DNA of 64,000 nt, from assembly GCF_900497695.1 (NCBI RefSeq), contig NZ_UIDD01000012.1, positions 436,501 through 500,500 of the forward strand. Reading direction: 5' to 3'. The notes below the pieces were generated by a model. It saw only the letters and a program-made list of their open reading frames with translations, searched no databases and was not told where the DNA came from. Each line of letters begins with the position of its first letter. The first letter of the stretch is position 1. The translations under genes and the position numbers were made by a program. This DNA comes from Pseudomonas wadenswilerensis. GTDB taxonomy: Bacteria; Pseudomonadota; Gammaproteobacteria; Pseudomonadales; Pseudomonadaceae. Shown here piece after piece: positions 50,225 to 58,535 of the stretch.

Positions 50225-51136
50225 CTACTCGGTCGGCTTCTTGAACACGTAAAACAGGTTCGGCTCGCTGACCAGGTAAATGGTCCCGGCATCGTCCATG
50301 GCGATGCCTTCGGCCTGCGGCACGCTCTTCTTCAAGCCCTGAAAGCCCTTGCGCAGTGACAAGGTGCTCAGCGGTTTGCCCTGCACGTCCAGCTCCAGCA
50401 CCAGCTGAGACTCATCCGACAACGCCAGCAAGTGGCCGCTGCGCTCATCGAACTGCAAGCTCGACAGATCACGCACAAACAGCCGCGAATCACGCTTCTG
50501 GTCCTGTACCACATGCACCGCATACGGCTGTTCCGGGTTGTCATGGGGGAAACCATGCACCTCGTAGATCAGCATCGGGTCGCGCTCCTTGGCCACGAAC
50601 AAGCGCTTGCCGGCCGAGTCATAGGCCAGGCCTTCGAAACCCTTATTGCCGTTCAGGCCAATGCCCAGGGTCAGCTGCTCGGCATCCTTGGCGTCGAGAA
50701 ACGGCGTGCTGTCGTTCAGACGCACGCGAATCAGGCGCTGTTCACGCTCGTCGGTGATCACGTAAGTGTTGGCGCCGACGTATTCCACCGCCTCCGGGTC
50801 GCCAAACCCGGTCAACGGCACGCGCCGCAGAATGCGCCCGTCCAGCGACAGCTCGATCAGCTCAGGGCGTTTATTGGTAACGGTAAACAGGCTATTGCGA
50901 TCGGGGTCGAAGGTCAGCGCCGAAATGTCTTCATCTAGGCCTTCGATAGGCTTGGCTTCAAGCACTACCTTGTACTGGTCCAGACCAATGCTTTGCTCGA
51001 ACGGCTGCCACCAGGTCTTGACGTTGAACCAGCCGCGTTCGAACAGACGGTACTGCTGCCCGGCCACAGCGACCAGGAGCAAGGCGAACAGGCTCAATAC
51101 CAGGAAAATCAGCGGCAGGCGGATGTAGCGGCGCAT
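50225..51136 (-). CDS. SdiA-regulated (YjiK-type) beta-propeller protein, copy 1
   Basis: A 303-residue protein with one N-terminal membrane anchor (about residues 7-26, LPLIFLVLSLFALLLVAVAG) and a predicted six-bladed propeller outside the membrane. Repeated blade features include EDISALTFDPDRNSLFTVTNK, GDPEAVEYVG and GFEGLAYDSAGKRLFVAKER. The C-terminal end, GLKKSVPQAEGIAMDDAGTI then YLVSEPNLFYVFKK, is shared almost exactly with the next gene. Function unknown; some relatives are regulated by SdiA in E. coli. Its 86-base distance to the paralogue suggests a tandem duplication. Confidence 0.82.
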   Translation of the reverse strand: MRRYIRLPLIFLVLSLFALLLVAVAGQQYRLFERGWFNVKTWWQPFEQSIGLDQYKVVLEAKPIEGLDEDISALTFDPDRNSLFTVTNKRPELIELSLDGRILRRVPLTGFGDPEAVEYVGANTYVITDEREQRLIRVRLNDSTPFLDAKDAEQLTLGIGLNGNKGFEGLAYDSAGKRLFVAKERDPMLIYEVHGFPHDNPEQPYAVHVVQDQKRDSRLFVRDLSSLQFDERSGHLLALSDESQLVLELDVQGKPLSTLSLRKGFQGLKKSVPQAEGIAMDDAGTIYLVSEPNLFYVFKKPTE

Positions 51137-51222
51137 TCAGGTGGACTCTTTAGGTGACAGCCTGAATCTTCCCACACTCAACTGAAGCGAAACTTAAAAC
51201 CTGACGTAGGAAAAATCTGAAA

Positions 51223-52155
51223 TCAGGGCTTTTTGAAACGATAGAACAGATCCGGCTCACTGACGATGTACAGCGTGCCATGCTCGTCCATCGCCACGCC
51301 TTCAGCGCGTGGAATGCGCTTCTTCAGGCCGTTGAAGCCGCCCAGCAGGGTCATGAAGCTGACCTGCTCGCCCTTCTCGTCCAGCTCCAGGAGCATGTTG
51401 GAGTCGGCGGACAGCACCAGCAGGTGCCCGGTACGCGGATCGACGCCCAGCGCCGAGAGGTTGCGCAGGTCCAGCTCGTCGCTGGGCAGCGGCTTCTTGT
51501 CACCGGTCAGCGGGCTGTGGCCGTCGCTGTTCCAGGTGAACAGTGCCGGCGGCCGCTCTTCACCGAGGATGATGCGCTGCTGCAAAGGGTCCCAGGCCAC
51601 GGCTTCGAAGGCCTTGTTCTGGTTTTCCGATGGGCCGAGGTCAAACTGCGGGAAGTCGGCGATATTCAGCGAACGGGTATCGGCATTGAGGGTGACGATG
51701 GTCAACTTGTGATCGCGCTCATCGACAATCGCCAAGCGCCCGCCTTCGAGCACGGCCACCCCTTCAGGATTGCTCCAGCCCACCAGCGGCATCTTGCGCA
51801 GCACGTCGCCTTCAAGGGTCAGCTCGACCAGAAAGGGATTCTTGCCCATGACCGCGAACAGGGTTTTGCTCACCGGGTTGTAGGACAGGTCGGAAGCTTC
51901 ATCATCCTCCATGCCTGGCAGCACTTTGGCGTCGATATCGACCTGGTAGTCCGGCAGCCAGATGCTGGCCTGTTGCTCAATCTTGCTTTCGAAACGCTCC
52001 TGCAACCAGAGCAGGCCACGGTCATCCCAATGCATGGCAATCGCCACGCCGTAACCGATGATCGCTGCGGCAACCAGCCAGGTGGACCAGCGCAAGGCCA
52101 GGCCACGCTTGCGCGCAGGCGGCAGGGAATTACTCGAAGGAAGAGGAGTGGCCAT
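51223..52155 (-). CDS. SdiA-regulated (YjiK-type) beta-propeller protein, copy 2
   Basis: A 310-residue paralogue of the neighbouring gene. The N-terminus is cytoplasmic (about 20 residues with basic RKRGLALRW) followed by a membrane helix (STWLVAAAIIGYGVAIAM). The propeller begins near EASDLSYNPVSKTLFAVMGK. C-terminal GLKKRIPRAEGVAMDEHGTL then YIVSEPDLFYRFKK parallels copy 1. Both are on the minus strand and probably descend from one duplication; copy 2 is upstream in transcription. No signal or regulator is recognisable nearby. Confidence 0.82.
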   Translation of the reverse strand: MATPLPSSNSLPPARKRGLALRWSTWLVAAAIIGYGVAIAMHWDDRGLLWLQERFESKIEQQASIWLPDYQVDIDAKVLPGMEDDEASDLSYNPVSKTLFAVMGKNPFLVELTLEGDVLRKMPLVGWSNPEGVAVLEGGRLAIVDERDHKLTIVTLNADTRSLNIADFPQFDLGPSENQNKAFEAVAWDPLQQRIILGEERPPALFTWNSDGHSPLTGDKKPLPSDELDLRNLSALGVDPRTGHLLVLSADSNMLLELDEKGEQVSFMTLLGGFNGLKKRIPRAEGVAMDEHGTLYIVSEPDLFYRFKKP

Positions 52156-52267
52156 GGGGTTGTGCTCTTTTTGCCAGTTGATAACACATTACCGGCACGT
52201 TCGCTGAGCCAGGTCCGCAAGCATTATCCGCATCGATTGTGAAAAAAATGGCAAAAGCCGACGGGCA

Positions 52268-52298
52268 GCATGGCAGCCGGTGATTCTGGCTGCCATGC
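52268..52298 (-). terminator. Hairpin downstream of the FAH-family gene
   Basis: GCATGGCAGCC, 9-base loop, GGCTGCCATGC: an exact 11-base stem 8 bases beyond the stop of the minus-strand FAH-family gene. The T-run (minus strand) is about 20 bases further on, so termination is plausible but not classical. Confidence 0.5.
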
Positions 52299-52305
52299 CA
52301 ACAGG

Positions 52306-52971
52306 TTAAAGCACCTGGCTTTCGAAACGGCTGACGCCTGGTAGCTCGACCACCAGCTTGTCGCCAGGATTGAGCGGGCCGACGCCAACCGGGGTACCGG
52401 TGAGGATCACGTCGCCGGCCAGCAGCGAGAATTGCGTGGCCATGTGCTGGATCATCGGCACGATCGGGTTGAGCATCAGCGCGCTGTTGCCGTCCTGGCG
52501 CACTTCACCGTTGAGGGTCAGGCGGATGCCGATGTCGGTCAGGTCTTCAAAGGCACTGACCGGCACGAACGGCGGCAGTACGCAGGCGCCATCGAAGCAC
52601 TTGGAGCGTTCCCACGGCAGGCCTTTTTCCTTCAGCTGCGCCTGCAGGTCGCGCAGGGTCAGGTCCAGGGCCGGGGCGAAGCCGGAGATGGCGTCGAGCA
52701 CTTCTTCTTCGGTCGGATTGGTAGACAGCGACTTGCCGAGCAACACGGCAATTTCCGTCTCGTAGTGCACCGAACCGCGTTCAGTCGGGATCTTGAAGCC
52801 GCTGTCGAGAGGCACCACACAACTGCCCGGCTTGATGAACAGCAGCGGCTCGCTAGGGATAGGGTTATCCAGCTCTTTGGCGTGCTCTGCATAGTTGCGC
52901 CCGATGCACACCACCTTGCCCAGCGGATAGTGAATACGCGTGCCGTCTACATACTGGTGCTGATAGCTCAT
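52306..52971 (-). CDS. Fumarylacetoacetate hydrolase-family protein
   Basis: A 221-residue single-domain FAH-fold protein (acylpyruvase/oxaloacetate decarboxylase-like, as human FAHD1). Signatures: YPLGKVVCIGRNYAEHAKEL, EPLLFIKPGS, the metal-binding VHYETEIAVLLGK and ILTGTPVGVGPL. The family hydrolyses acylpyruvates or decarboxylates oxaloacetate; the substrate here is not known. AGGAGT lies before the ATG. It lies 41 bases downstream of the D-2-hydroxyglutarate dehydrogenase gene on the same strand, so the two are likely co-transcribed. Confidence 0.88.
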   Translation of the reverse strand: MSYQHQYVDGTRIHYPLGKVVCIGRNYAEHAKELDNPIPSEPLLFIKPGSCVVPLDSGFKIPTERGSVHYETEIAVLLGKSLSTNPTEEEVLDAISGFAPALDLTLRDLQAQLKEKGLPWERSKCFDGACVLPPFVPVSAFEDLTDIGIRLTLNGEVRQDGNSALMLNPIVPMIQHMATQFSLLAGDVILTGTPVGVGPLNPGDKLVVELPGVSRFESQVL

Positions 52972-53012
52972 TACCGACTCCTGGCGCTATTGGATGCTCT
53001 TGTGCCTGTGGC

Positions 53013-54410
53013 TTACTCGACAGCGAAGATCTTGCCCGGGTTCATGATCCCGTTGGGATCGAACGCTGCCTTCACTGCTTTCATGTACTCGATTTCGACC
53101 GGCGAGCGGCTGTAGGTCAGATAGTCACGCTTGGTCATGCCGACGCCGTGCTCGGCAGAGATCGAGCCGTTGTACTTCTCGACGGTCTCGAACACCCACT
53201 TGTTCACCGTCGCGCACTTGGCAAAGAACTCGTCCTTGCTCAGGTTCTGCGGCTTGAGGATGTTCAGGTGCAGGTTGCCGTCGCCAATGTGGCCGTACCA
53301 AACCACTTCGAAGTCCGGATAGCTTTCTGCGACGATCGCGTCAATATCCTTGAGGAACGCCGGCACTTTCGACACGGTGACCGAAATATCGTTCTTGTAT
53401 GGGGTCCAGTGCGAGATGGTTTCAGAGATGTACTCGCGTAGCTTCCAGAGGTTTTGCAGCTGCTGTTCGCTCTGGCTCATGACGCCGTCCAACACCCAGC
53501 CCTGCTCCACGCAGTGCTCAAAAGTGGCCAGGGCGTCATTGGCCACATCCTCGTTGCTGGCTTCGAACTCCAGCAATACATAGAACGGGCAGTCGGTCTC
53601 GAACGGTGCCGGCACATCGCCGCGCCCCATGATCTTGGCCAGGGCCTTGTCAGAGAAGAACTCGAATGCCGTCAGGTCGAGCTTGCCACGAAATGCGTGC
53701 AACACCGGCATGATCGAATCGAAGTCCGGGGTACCGAGCACCATGGCCGTGAGGTTGTTCGGCGCGCGGTCCAGGCGCATGGTCGCCTCGACCACGAAGC
53801 CCAGGGTGCCTTCGGCGCCAATGAACAGCTGACGCAGGTCGTAGCCGGTGGCGTTCTTGATCAGGTCCTTGTTCAGCTCGAGCAGGTCACCCTTGCCGGT
53901 GACGACCTTGAGGCCAGCCACCCAGTTACGGGTCATACCGTAGCGAATCACCTTGATCCCGCCGGCATTGGTGCCGATGTTGCCGCCAATCTGGCTGGAG
54001 CCTGCCGACGCGAAGTCGACCGGGTAATACAGGCCCTTGTCCTCGGCAAAATCCTGCAGCTGCTGGGTAACCACCCCCGGCTGACAGACCACCGAGCGGT
54101 CGAATTCGTTGAAGTCGAGAATCTGGTTCATGTAGTCGAAGGCCACGACCACCTCGCCATTGGCCGCTACCGCTGCAGCCGACAGCCCGGTGCGACCGCC
54201 CGACGGCACCAGGGCGACCTTGTGCTGGTTGGCCCAGCGCACGATGGCCTGAACCTGCTCGATGCTCTTGGGGAAGACGATGGCCGAGGGCGCCGGAGCG
54301 AAGTGCTTGGTCCAATCCTTGCCGTAGGCCTCAAGGGAGGCCGCGTCGGTCAGCACCTTGCCGGGCTCTACCAGGGTCATCAGCTCATCAATCAGCGCAA
54401 GATCGGTCAT
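53013..54410 (-). CDS. D-2-hydroxyglutarate dehydrogenase, FAD-linked
   Basis: A 465-residue FAD flavoprotein of the VAO/GlcD family that oxidises D-2-hydroxyglutarate to 2-oxoglutarate. The FAD-binding region includes VPSGGRTGLSAAAV, SAGSSQIGGNIGTNAGG and GLKVVTGKGDLLEL. The C-terminal metal/active site is seen in YGHIGDGNLHLN and the final SAEHGVGMTKRDYL. In P. aeruginosa the orthologue beside serA has been characterised as this enzyme (from memory). D-lactate or glycolate dehydrogenase activity is the main alternative. The ATG at 54410 has GAGAG 9 bases upstream. It is divergent from serA. Confidence 0.88.
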   Translation of the reverse strand: MTDLALIDELMTLVEPGKVLTDAASLEAYGKDWTKHFAPAPSAIVFPKSIEQVQAIVRWANQHKVALVPSGGRTGLSAAAVAANGEVVVAFDYMNQILDFNEFDRSVVCQPGVVTQQLQDFAEDKGLYYPVDFASAGSSQIGGNIGTNAGGIKVIRYGMTRNWVAGLKVVTGKGDLLELNKDLIKNATGYDLRQLFIGAEGTLGFVVEATMRLDRAPNNLTAMVLGTPDFDSIMPVLHAFRGKLDLTAFEFFSDKALAKIMGRGDVPAPFETDCPFYVLLEFEASNEDVANDALATFEHCVEQGWVLDGVMSQSEQQLQNLWKLREYISETISHWTPYKNDISVTVSKVPAFLKDIDAIVAESYPDFEVVWYGHIGDGNLHLNILKPQNLSKDEFFAKCATVNKWVFETVEKYNGSISAEHGVGMTKRDYLTYSRSPVEIEYMKAVKAAFDPNGIMNPGKIFAVE

Positions 54411-54582
54411 CGATAGAACTCTCGAACTATTCATAGTCACCCTGAGCACTCTTCACGTCCCAGGGATGGGCGTATCGGGGGGTACTCATGCTAGCATACG
54501 CCCCCCGCTGATCGTGCTTCAGGCCGATGCTGCGAGAGCTTCACTTCCCTGCCATTTTTCTCCGGGACACAGGTTTACGCAG

Positions 54583-55812
54583 ATGAGCAAGACTTCTCTC
54601 GATAAGAGCAAGATCAAGTTCCTTCTTCTCGAAGGCGTCCACCAATCCGCCGTGGACGTCCTCAAGGCCGCCGGGTATACCAGCATCGAGTACCTCACCG
54701 GTTCTCTGCCCGACGCTGAGTTGAAAGAAAAGATCGCCGATGCCCACTTCATCGGCATCCGCTCGCGCACTCAACTGACCGAAGAGGTTTTCGACTGCGC
54801 CAAGAAACTGGTCGCTGTCGGCTGTTTCTGCATCGGTACCAACCAGGTTGACCTGAACGCCGCTCGCGAACGCGGTATCGCCGTGTTCAACGCACCGTAC
54901 TCCAACACCCGTTCGGTGGCCGAGCTGGTGCTGGCAGAAGCGATCCTGCTGCTGCGCGGCATCCCCGAGAAAAACGCTTCCTGCCACCGTGGTGGCTGGA
55001 TCAAGAGCGCGGCCAACTCCTTCGAGATCCGCGGCAAGAAGCTGGGCATCGTCGGCTATGGCTCGATCGGTACCCAACTGTCGGTCCTGGCCGAAAGCCT
55101 TGGCATGCAGGTGTTCTTCTTCGACCCGCTGACCAAGCTGCCATTGGGCAATGCTACCCAGGTCACCAGCCTGAACGAGCTGTTGGGCCTGGCCGACATC
55201 GTCTCGCTGCACGTGCCTGAGCTGCCATCCACCCAATGGATGATCGGCGAGAAAGAAATCCGCGCGATGAAGAAAGGCTCGATCCTGATCAACGCCGCCC
55301 GCGGTACCGTGGTCGAGCTGGATCACCTGGCTGCTGCGATCAAGGACAAGCACCTGATCGGCGCCGCCATCGACGTGTTCCCGGTCGAGCCGCGCTCCAA
55401 CGACGAAGAGTTCGAAAGCCCGCTGCGTGGCCTGGACAACGTGATCCTGACCCCGCACATCGGCGGCTCCACCGCTGAAGCCCAGGCCAACATCGGTCTG
55501 GAAGTGGCAGAGAAGCTGGTCAAGTACAGCGACAACGGTACTTCCGTGTCGTCGGTCAACTTCCCTGAAGTGGCCCTGCCGGCGCACCCGGGCAAGCACC
55601 GTCTGCTGCACATCCACGAAAACATTCCGGGTGTACTCAGCGAAATCAACAAAGTGTTCGCCGAAAACGCGATCAACATCTCCGGTCAGTTCCTGCAGAC
55701 CAACGAGAAAGTCGGTTACGTGGTGATCGACGTTGATGCCGAGTACTCGGACCTGGCGCAAGAAAAACTGCAACAGATCAAGGGCACCATCCGCTCCCGC
55801 GTTCTGTTCTAA
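54583..55812 (+). CDS. serA: D-3-phosphoglycerate dehydrogenase SerA
   Basis: A 409-residue NAD-dependent first enzyme of serine synthesis. Rossmann motif VGYGSIGTQL near residue 161; catalytic Arg in NAARGTVVELDHL, Glu and His (PHIGGSTAEAQ). A C-terminal ACT domain (about 335-409, HENIPGVLSEINKVF) mediates serine inhibition. Length matches the ACT-only type II enzyme. SerA can reduce 2-oxoglutarate to D-2-hydroxyglutarate, and the divergent dehydrogenase reverses this, keeping the reaction going. A terminator follows. Confidence 0.97.
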   Translation: MSKTSLDKSKIKFLLLEGVHQSAVDVLKAAGYTSIEYLTGSLPDAELKEKIADAHFIGIRSRTQLTEEVFDCAKKLVAVGCFCIGTNQVDLNAARERGIAVFNAPYSNTRSVAELVLAEAILLLRGIPEKNASCHRGGWIKSAANSFEIRGKKLGIVGYGSIGTQLSVLAESLGMQVFFFDPLTKLPLGNATQVTSLNELLGLADIVSLHVPELPSTQWMIGEKEIRAMKKGSILINAARGTVVELDHLAAAIKDKHLIGAAIDVFPVEPRSNDEEFESPLRGLDNVILTPHIGGSTAEAQANIGLEVAEKLVKYSDNGTSVSSVNFPEVALPAHPGKHRLLHIHENIPGVLSEINKVFAENAINISGQFLQTNEKVGYVVIDVDAEYSDLAQEKLQQIKGTIRSRVLF

Positions 55813-55826
55813 GTTTTCCGTGCGAC

Positions 55827-55860
55827 AAAAAAAGGGAGGCCGTGATGGCTTCCCTTTTTT
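55827..55860. terminator. Bidirectional intrinsic terminator after serA
   Basis: AAAAAAAGGGAGGCC, loop GTGAT, GGCTTCCCTTTTTT: a stem with one mismatch and A/T runs on both sides. It serves serA (+) and the convergent DUF4399 gene (-). Confidence 0.88.
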
Positions 55861-55869
55861 ATGCCCGCC

Positions 55870-56346
55870 TTACTTGACGGTAACGGTGATCTTCTTCGAC
55901 TCGACGCTCGGCTTGAACGGCACGTGGAACTTGTCGCCCAGCACCAGTTGCAGGGTGTGCTTGCCCGGGGTCAGGGTCAGTTTTACTTCAGTCTGTGCCT
56001 TGCCGAAGTGCAGCACTTGCGGGCCAGCCGGCAGCGGTGCGTTGTTTTCCGGCAGCAGGCTGGTTGGCAGCACCTGATCGGCCGCAGGCTGTTGGTCGAC
56101 ATCCACCAGCAAGTGGTGGTGACCGCTGTGTGGGGTCTGATCACCCGCTGGCTTGAGCTCCATGCCCTCGATGCCGAACTTGACGGTAAAGGTCTTGTCG
56201 ACCGTGGCGCCATCGGCCGGGGAAACAATGAAGACCTTGGCGTCTTTTGGCGGCTCCTGGCTTTTCAGGCCATCGGCGGCAGCGGCAAAGGCCGAGACAC
56301 CCATCAGCAATCCGGCGACGGCTGCACGCGAAAATAGGCTTTTCAT
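55870..56346 (-). CDS. DUF4399 exported protein
   Basis: A 158-residue exported protein with a signal peptide (about residues 1-24, SRAAVAGLLMGVSAFAAAAD). The mature DUF4399 domain includes FIVSPADGATVDKTFTVKFGI and HSGHHHLLVDVDQQP, a histidine cluster that could bind metal, and LTPGKHTLQLVLGD. Beta-sandwich fold expected. Function unknown. It is divergent from the binding-protein gene across 226 bases. Confidence 0.83.
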   Translation of the reverse strand: MKSLFSRAAVAGLLMGVSAFAAAADGLKSQEPPKDAKVFIVSPADGATVDKTFTVKFGIEGMELKPAGDQTPHSGHHHLLVDVDQQPAADQVLPTSLLPENNAPLPAGPQVLHFGKAQTEVKLTLTPGKHTLQLVLGDKFHVPFKPSVESKKITVTVK

Positions 56347-56572
56347 TCACTTCTCCTGTGTTTTACTTCAATAACCCTTGCCACTGAACGAACGGCAATG
56401 GTGGATTACCATAGTCCAAATGCGTCAAAACATGTTTAACAACGCTGACAGAAAAAATTTCGCCGCCAGTTAAACATCCTGCACCTGACGTGGTCCTAAG
56501 TTGCGTTCGACCGTGACAATTACAGAAAGTCGCGGCGACTCGATTTCACTGCCAAGCATTCAAGGGGCTTAA
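56347..56572. other. Intergenic region with a spaced inverted repeat
   Basis: This divergent promoter region holds ATGTTTAAC (56432-56440) and GTTAAACAT (56469-56477), an exact 9-base inverted repeat separated by 28 bases (centre to centre 37). The spacer is AT-rich. It could be two half-sites of one regulator or a long-loop hairpin. No other site was recognised. Confidence 0.4.
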
Positions 56573-57346
56573 ATGCGTTTTGCCATTGGGGTACTACTTG
56601 CCACGCTGCTCAGCCCATGGGCACAGGCCGAGCTGATCGACGACATCAACGACCGTGGTGAACTGCGCATTGCCGTAGAAGCCAACATGGCGCCGTTCAA
56701 CTTCAAGGACGAAAACAAAAAGCTGAGCGGTTTTGAAGTCGAGCTGGGGGAGTTGCTGGCCAAAGAACTCGATCTGCGCGCCGACTTTGTCGTGGTTGAA
56801 TCCAACGACTTGCTGCAAGGTGTTGAAAGCGGCAAATACGACATCGCCCTCAACCACGTCGCCGCGACCCCGGAGCTCAAGGAACGCCTGGACTTCAGCG
56901 AGCCATACGCCTATTCCAGCGCCCAGTTGATCGTACGCAAAGAAGAAAAGCGCCCACTGAGCACCCTTGACGCACTCAAGGGCCATAGCCTGGGCGTCGT
57001 CCAGGGCAGCCAGTTCGCCGAACAGGCCCGGGGGGTAGAAGGTGTGGACTTGCGCAGTTACCCGGATGCCACCCAGCCGATCAAGGACGTGGCCAACGAC
57101 CAGATCGATGCGGCCATCAGCGACCGCCTGCTGGTGCCCTATGCCATTCGCGACAGCCAGCAGCCGGTAAGCAAAGGCGCAACGGTGGGACCGATCCTGA
57201 GCCTGGCGATTCCGTTCCAGAAGGGTAACCCGGCGTTCCAGAGCGCTGTGGACAACGCCCTGCAGCGAATCAAGGCTGACGGCCGGCTGAGCGAGTTGTC
57301 GCAGAAGTGGTTTGGCATGGATGCGAGCAAGCCGCCGAAGCAGTAA
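56573..57346 (+). CDS. Amino-acid ABC transporter periplasmic binding protein, FliY-like
   Basis: A 257-residue polar amino-acid binding protein. Signal peptide about residues 1-19 (MRFAIGVLLATLLSPWAQA). The mature protein begins ELIDDINDRGELRIAVEANMAPF, with FKDENKKLSGFEVELGELLAKEL following, the standard ligand-binding lobe. In Pseudomonas the locus homologue near serA is annotated as a cystine/cysteine-type binding protein; ligand not established here. No permease or ATPase genes adjoin it, so it uses a transporter encoded elsewhere or acts alone. Confidence 0.88.
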   Translation: MRFAIGVLLATLLSPWAQAELIDDINDRGELRIAVEANMAPFNFKDENKKLSGFEVELGELLAKELDLRADFVVVESNDLLQGVESGKYDIALNHVAATPELKERLDFSEPYAYSSAQLIVRKEEKRPLSTLDALKGHSLGVVQGSQFAEQARGVEGVDLRSYPDATQPIKDVANDQIDAAISDRLLVPYAIRDSQQPVSKGATVGPILSLAIPFQKGNPAFQSAVDNALQRIKADGRLSELSQKWFGMDASKPPKQ

Positions 57347-57370
57347 GTGAGTGGGGCTTTTTTGCAGCCC

Positions 57371-57406
57371 ATCGCTGACCCTTGTGGGAGCTGGCTTGCC
57401 AGCGAT
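57371..57406. repeat. Single REP copy with truncated partner, locus 11
   Basis: A complete right copy GAGCTGGCTTGCCAGCGAT faces a left copy cut after ATCGCTGACCC. It lies between convergent binding-protein and DUF523 genes. GGGC and GCAGCCC remnants of the small hairpin precede it. Confidence 0.75.
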
Positions 57407-57418
57407 GAGGCCTTCGAA

Positions 57419-57901
57419 TCAAAGCTGTTTCAGAGCCAGCTCCGCCGCCTCAAGCTCCAGCTCACTGAACACCTGCACCCCTTCGCGGCGCAGCAGCGCC
57501 GTGGTTACGCCCTCGCCCGCCACTTTGGTGCCGCTGAACGTCCCGTCATAAGTCAGCACATTGCCGCACGACGGGCTGCCGGACTTGAGCACCGCAATCC
57601 GGATGCCATGACGGCGCACCAGCGCCAGCGCCAGTTGCGCCCCGGCCAGAAACTGCGCACTGACATCCTCACCCGTGATGGTCAGCACCTGGGCATTCCC
57701 CTCAAGCACCGCAGCGCCCTGGCCACCGGGGATCTCCGCCGGTGGCCGTGGCGTTGGCAACCCGCCAGCCACTTCAGGGCACAAAGGCACGATCCGTCCC
57801 TCGGCCTGCCACTGCTGGAGCAGATCCGGATGGCCACTGGCGCGCCCGTCATAACGCACCGGCTGACCGAGCAGGCAGGCACTGACCAGAACCTTGTGCA
57901 T
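57419..57901 (-). CDS. DUF523 protein
   Basis: A 160-residue DUF523 protein with the family N-terminus KVLVSACLLGQPVRYDG and a central SGSPSCGN cysteine motif. Conserved cysteines are at about residues 8, 41 and 110. The family function is unknown. The ATG at 57901 matches the family start; an in-frame upstream ATG at 57979 lies inside the neighbouring gene. Its start is one base after the stop of the 2OG-Fe(II) oxygenase gene on the same strand, indicating an operon. Confidence 0.85.
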   Translation of the reverse strand: MHKVLVSACLLGQPVRYDGRASGHPDLLQQWQAEGRIVPLCPEVAGGLPTPRPPAEIPGGQGAAVLEGNAQVLTITGEDVSAQFLAGAQLALALVRRHGIRIAVLKSGSPSCGNVLTYDGTFSGTKVAGEGVTTALLRREGVQVFSELELEAAELALKQL

Positions 57902-57902
57902 C

Positions 57903-58535
57903 TCAGAACGGCTCGTTGCCACGGCGGCGGAACCAGCCGGTAAGTGACAGGCGATCGCGCTGGGCCGGCAACACCTCATGGGGCACTTCGCCGGAGAGGA
58001 ACACTACCAGGCAACCGCCGATCGGCTGCACGTCGTGCTCGACGTCGCCCTTGAGGGTCATGCGCAACTGGCCGCCGTGTTCGGGCTGCCAATCCTGGTT
58101 GAGGTAGATCACCGCAGAGACCATGCGCCGGTCGTCATCGCGAAAGCGGTCGACGTGCTTGCGGTAGAAGGCCCCCGGTGGATACAGGGCGAAGTGACAC
58201 TCGAAGTCCTCAAGGCCCAAAAACAGACCGCGATTAAGAGCCAGGCGCAGGCTGTCCATCAGCTCGAGGTAGTGGTCGCAAGGCGCGGCCAGGCCGGGCT
58301 CCAGCCACTGGATACGATCACCGCGGATGCCCTCGCGGACCTCCTGGGCAACGCCCCGACCCACGGCTGCTGGTGCAAGCTCGCCCTCGGCGGCGCGTTT
58401 GCGGCACTCGGCCGCCAGCGCCAGGGTCAGAGACTCTGGAAGAAAGGTATCTTGCTGCGACCAGCCACGGGTGGCCAGGTCGTCGACGATGCGCAACAGC
58501 AGGGGGTCATCAGGGGATATGTGCATGTCGCGCAT
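57903..58535 (-). CDS. 2OG-Fe(II) oxygenase (prolyl 4-hydroxylase-like)
   Basis: A 210-residue oxygenase. The iron facial triad is visible as HVDRF (HxD) and VPHEV (distal His), with the 2-oxoglutarate arginine in RDRLSLTGWFRR. FALYPPGAFYRKHVDRF and YLNQDWQPEHGGQLRM are typical of the PiuC/EGLN-like P4H group. Substrate unknown. An ATG at 58526 in the same frame is an equally possible start (MHISPDDPLL). The DUF523 gene follows one base later. Confidence 0.85.
   Translation of the reverse strand: MRDMHISPDDPLLLRIVDDLATRGWSQQDTFLPESLTLALAAECRKRAAEGELAPAAVGRGVAQEVREGIRGDRIQWLEPGLAAPCDHYLELMDSLRLALNRGLFLGLEDFECHFALYPPGAFYRKHVDRFRDDDRRMVSAVIYLNQDWQPEHGGQLRMTLKGDVEHDVQPIGGCLVVFLSGEVPHEVLPAQRDRLSLTGWFRRRGNEPF

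Noticed and set aside
3645..57406. Possible CRISPR array from repeated palindromes
   Set aside because: The repeats are single pairs scattered over 54 kb between genes, not a regular array.
57347..57418. Intrinsic terminator after the binding-protein gene
   Set aside because: A T run is present, but the stem before it is short and broken; the REP copy is the clearer structure.
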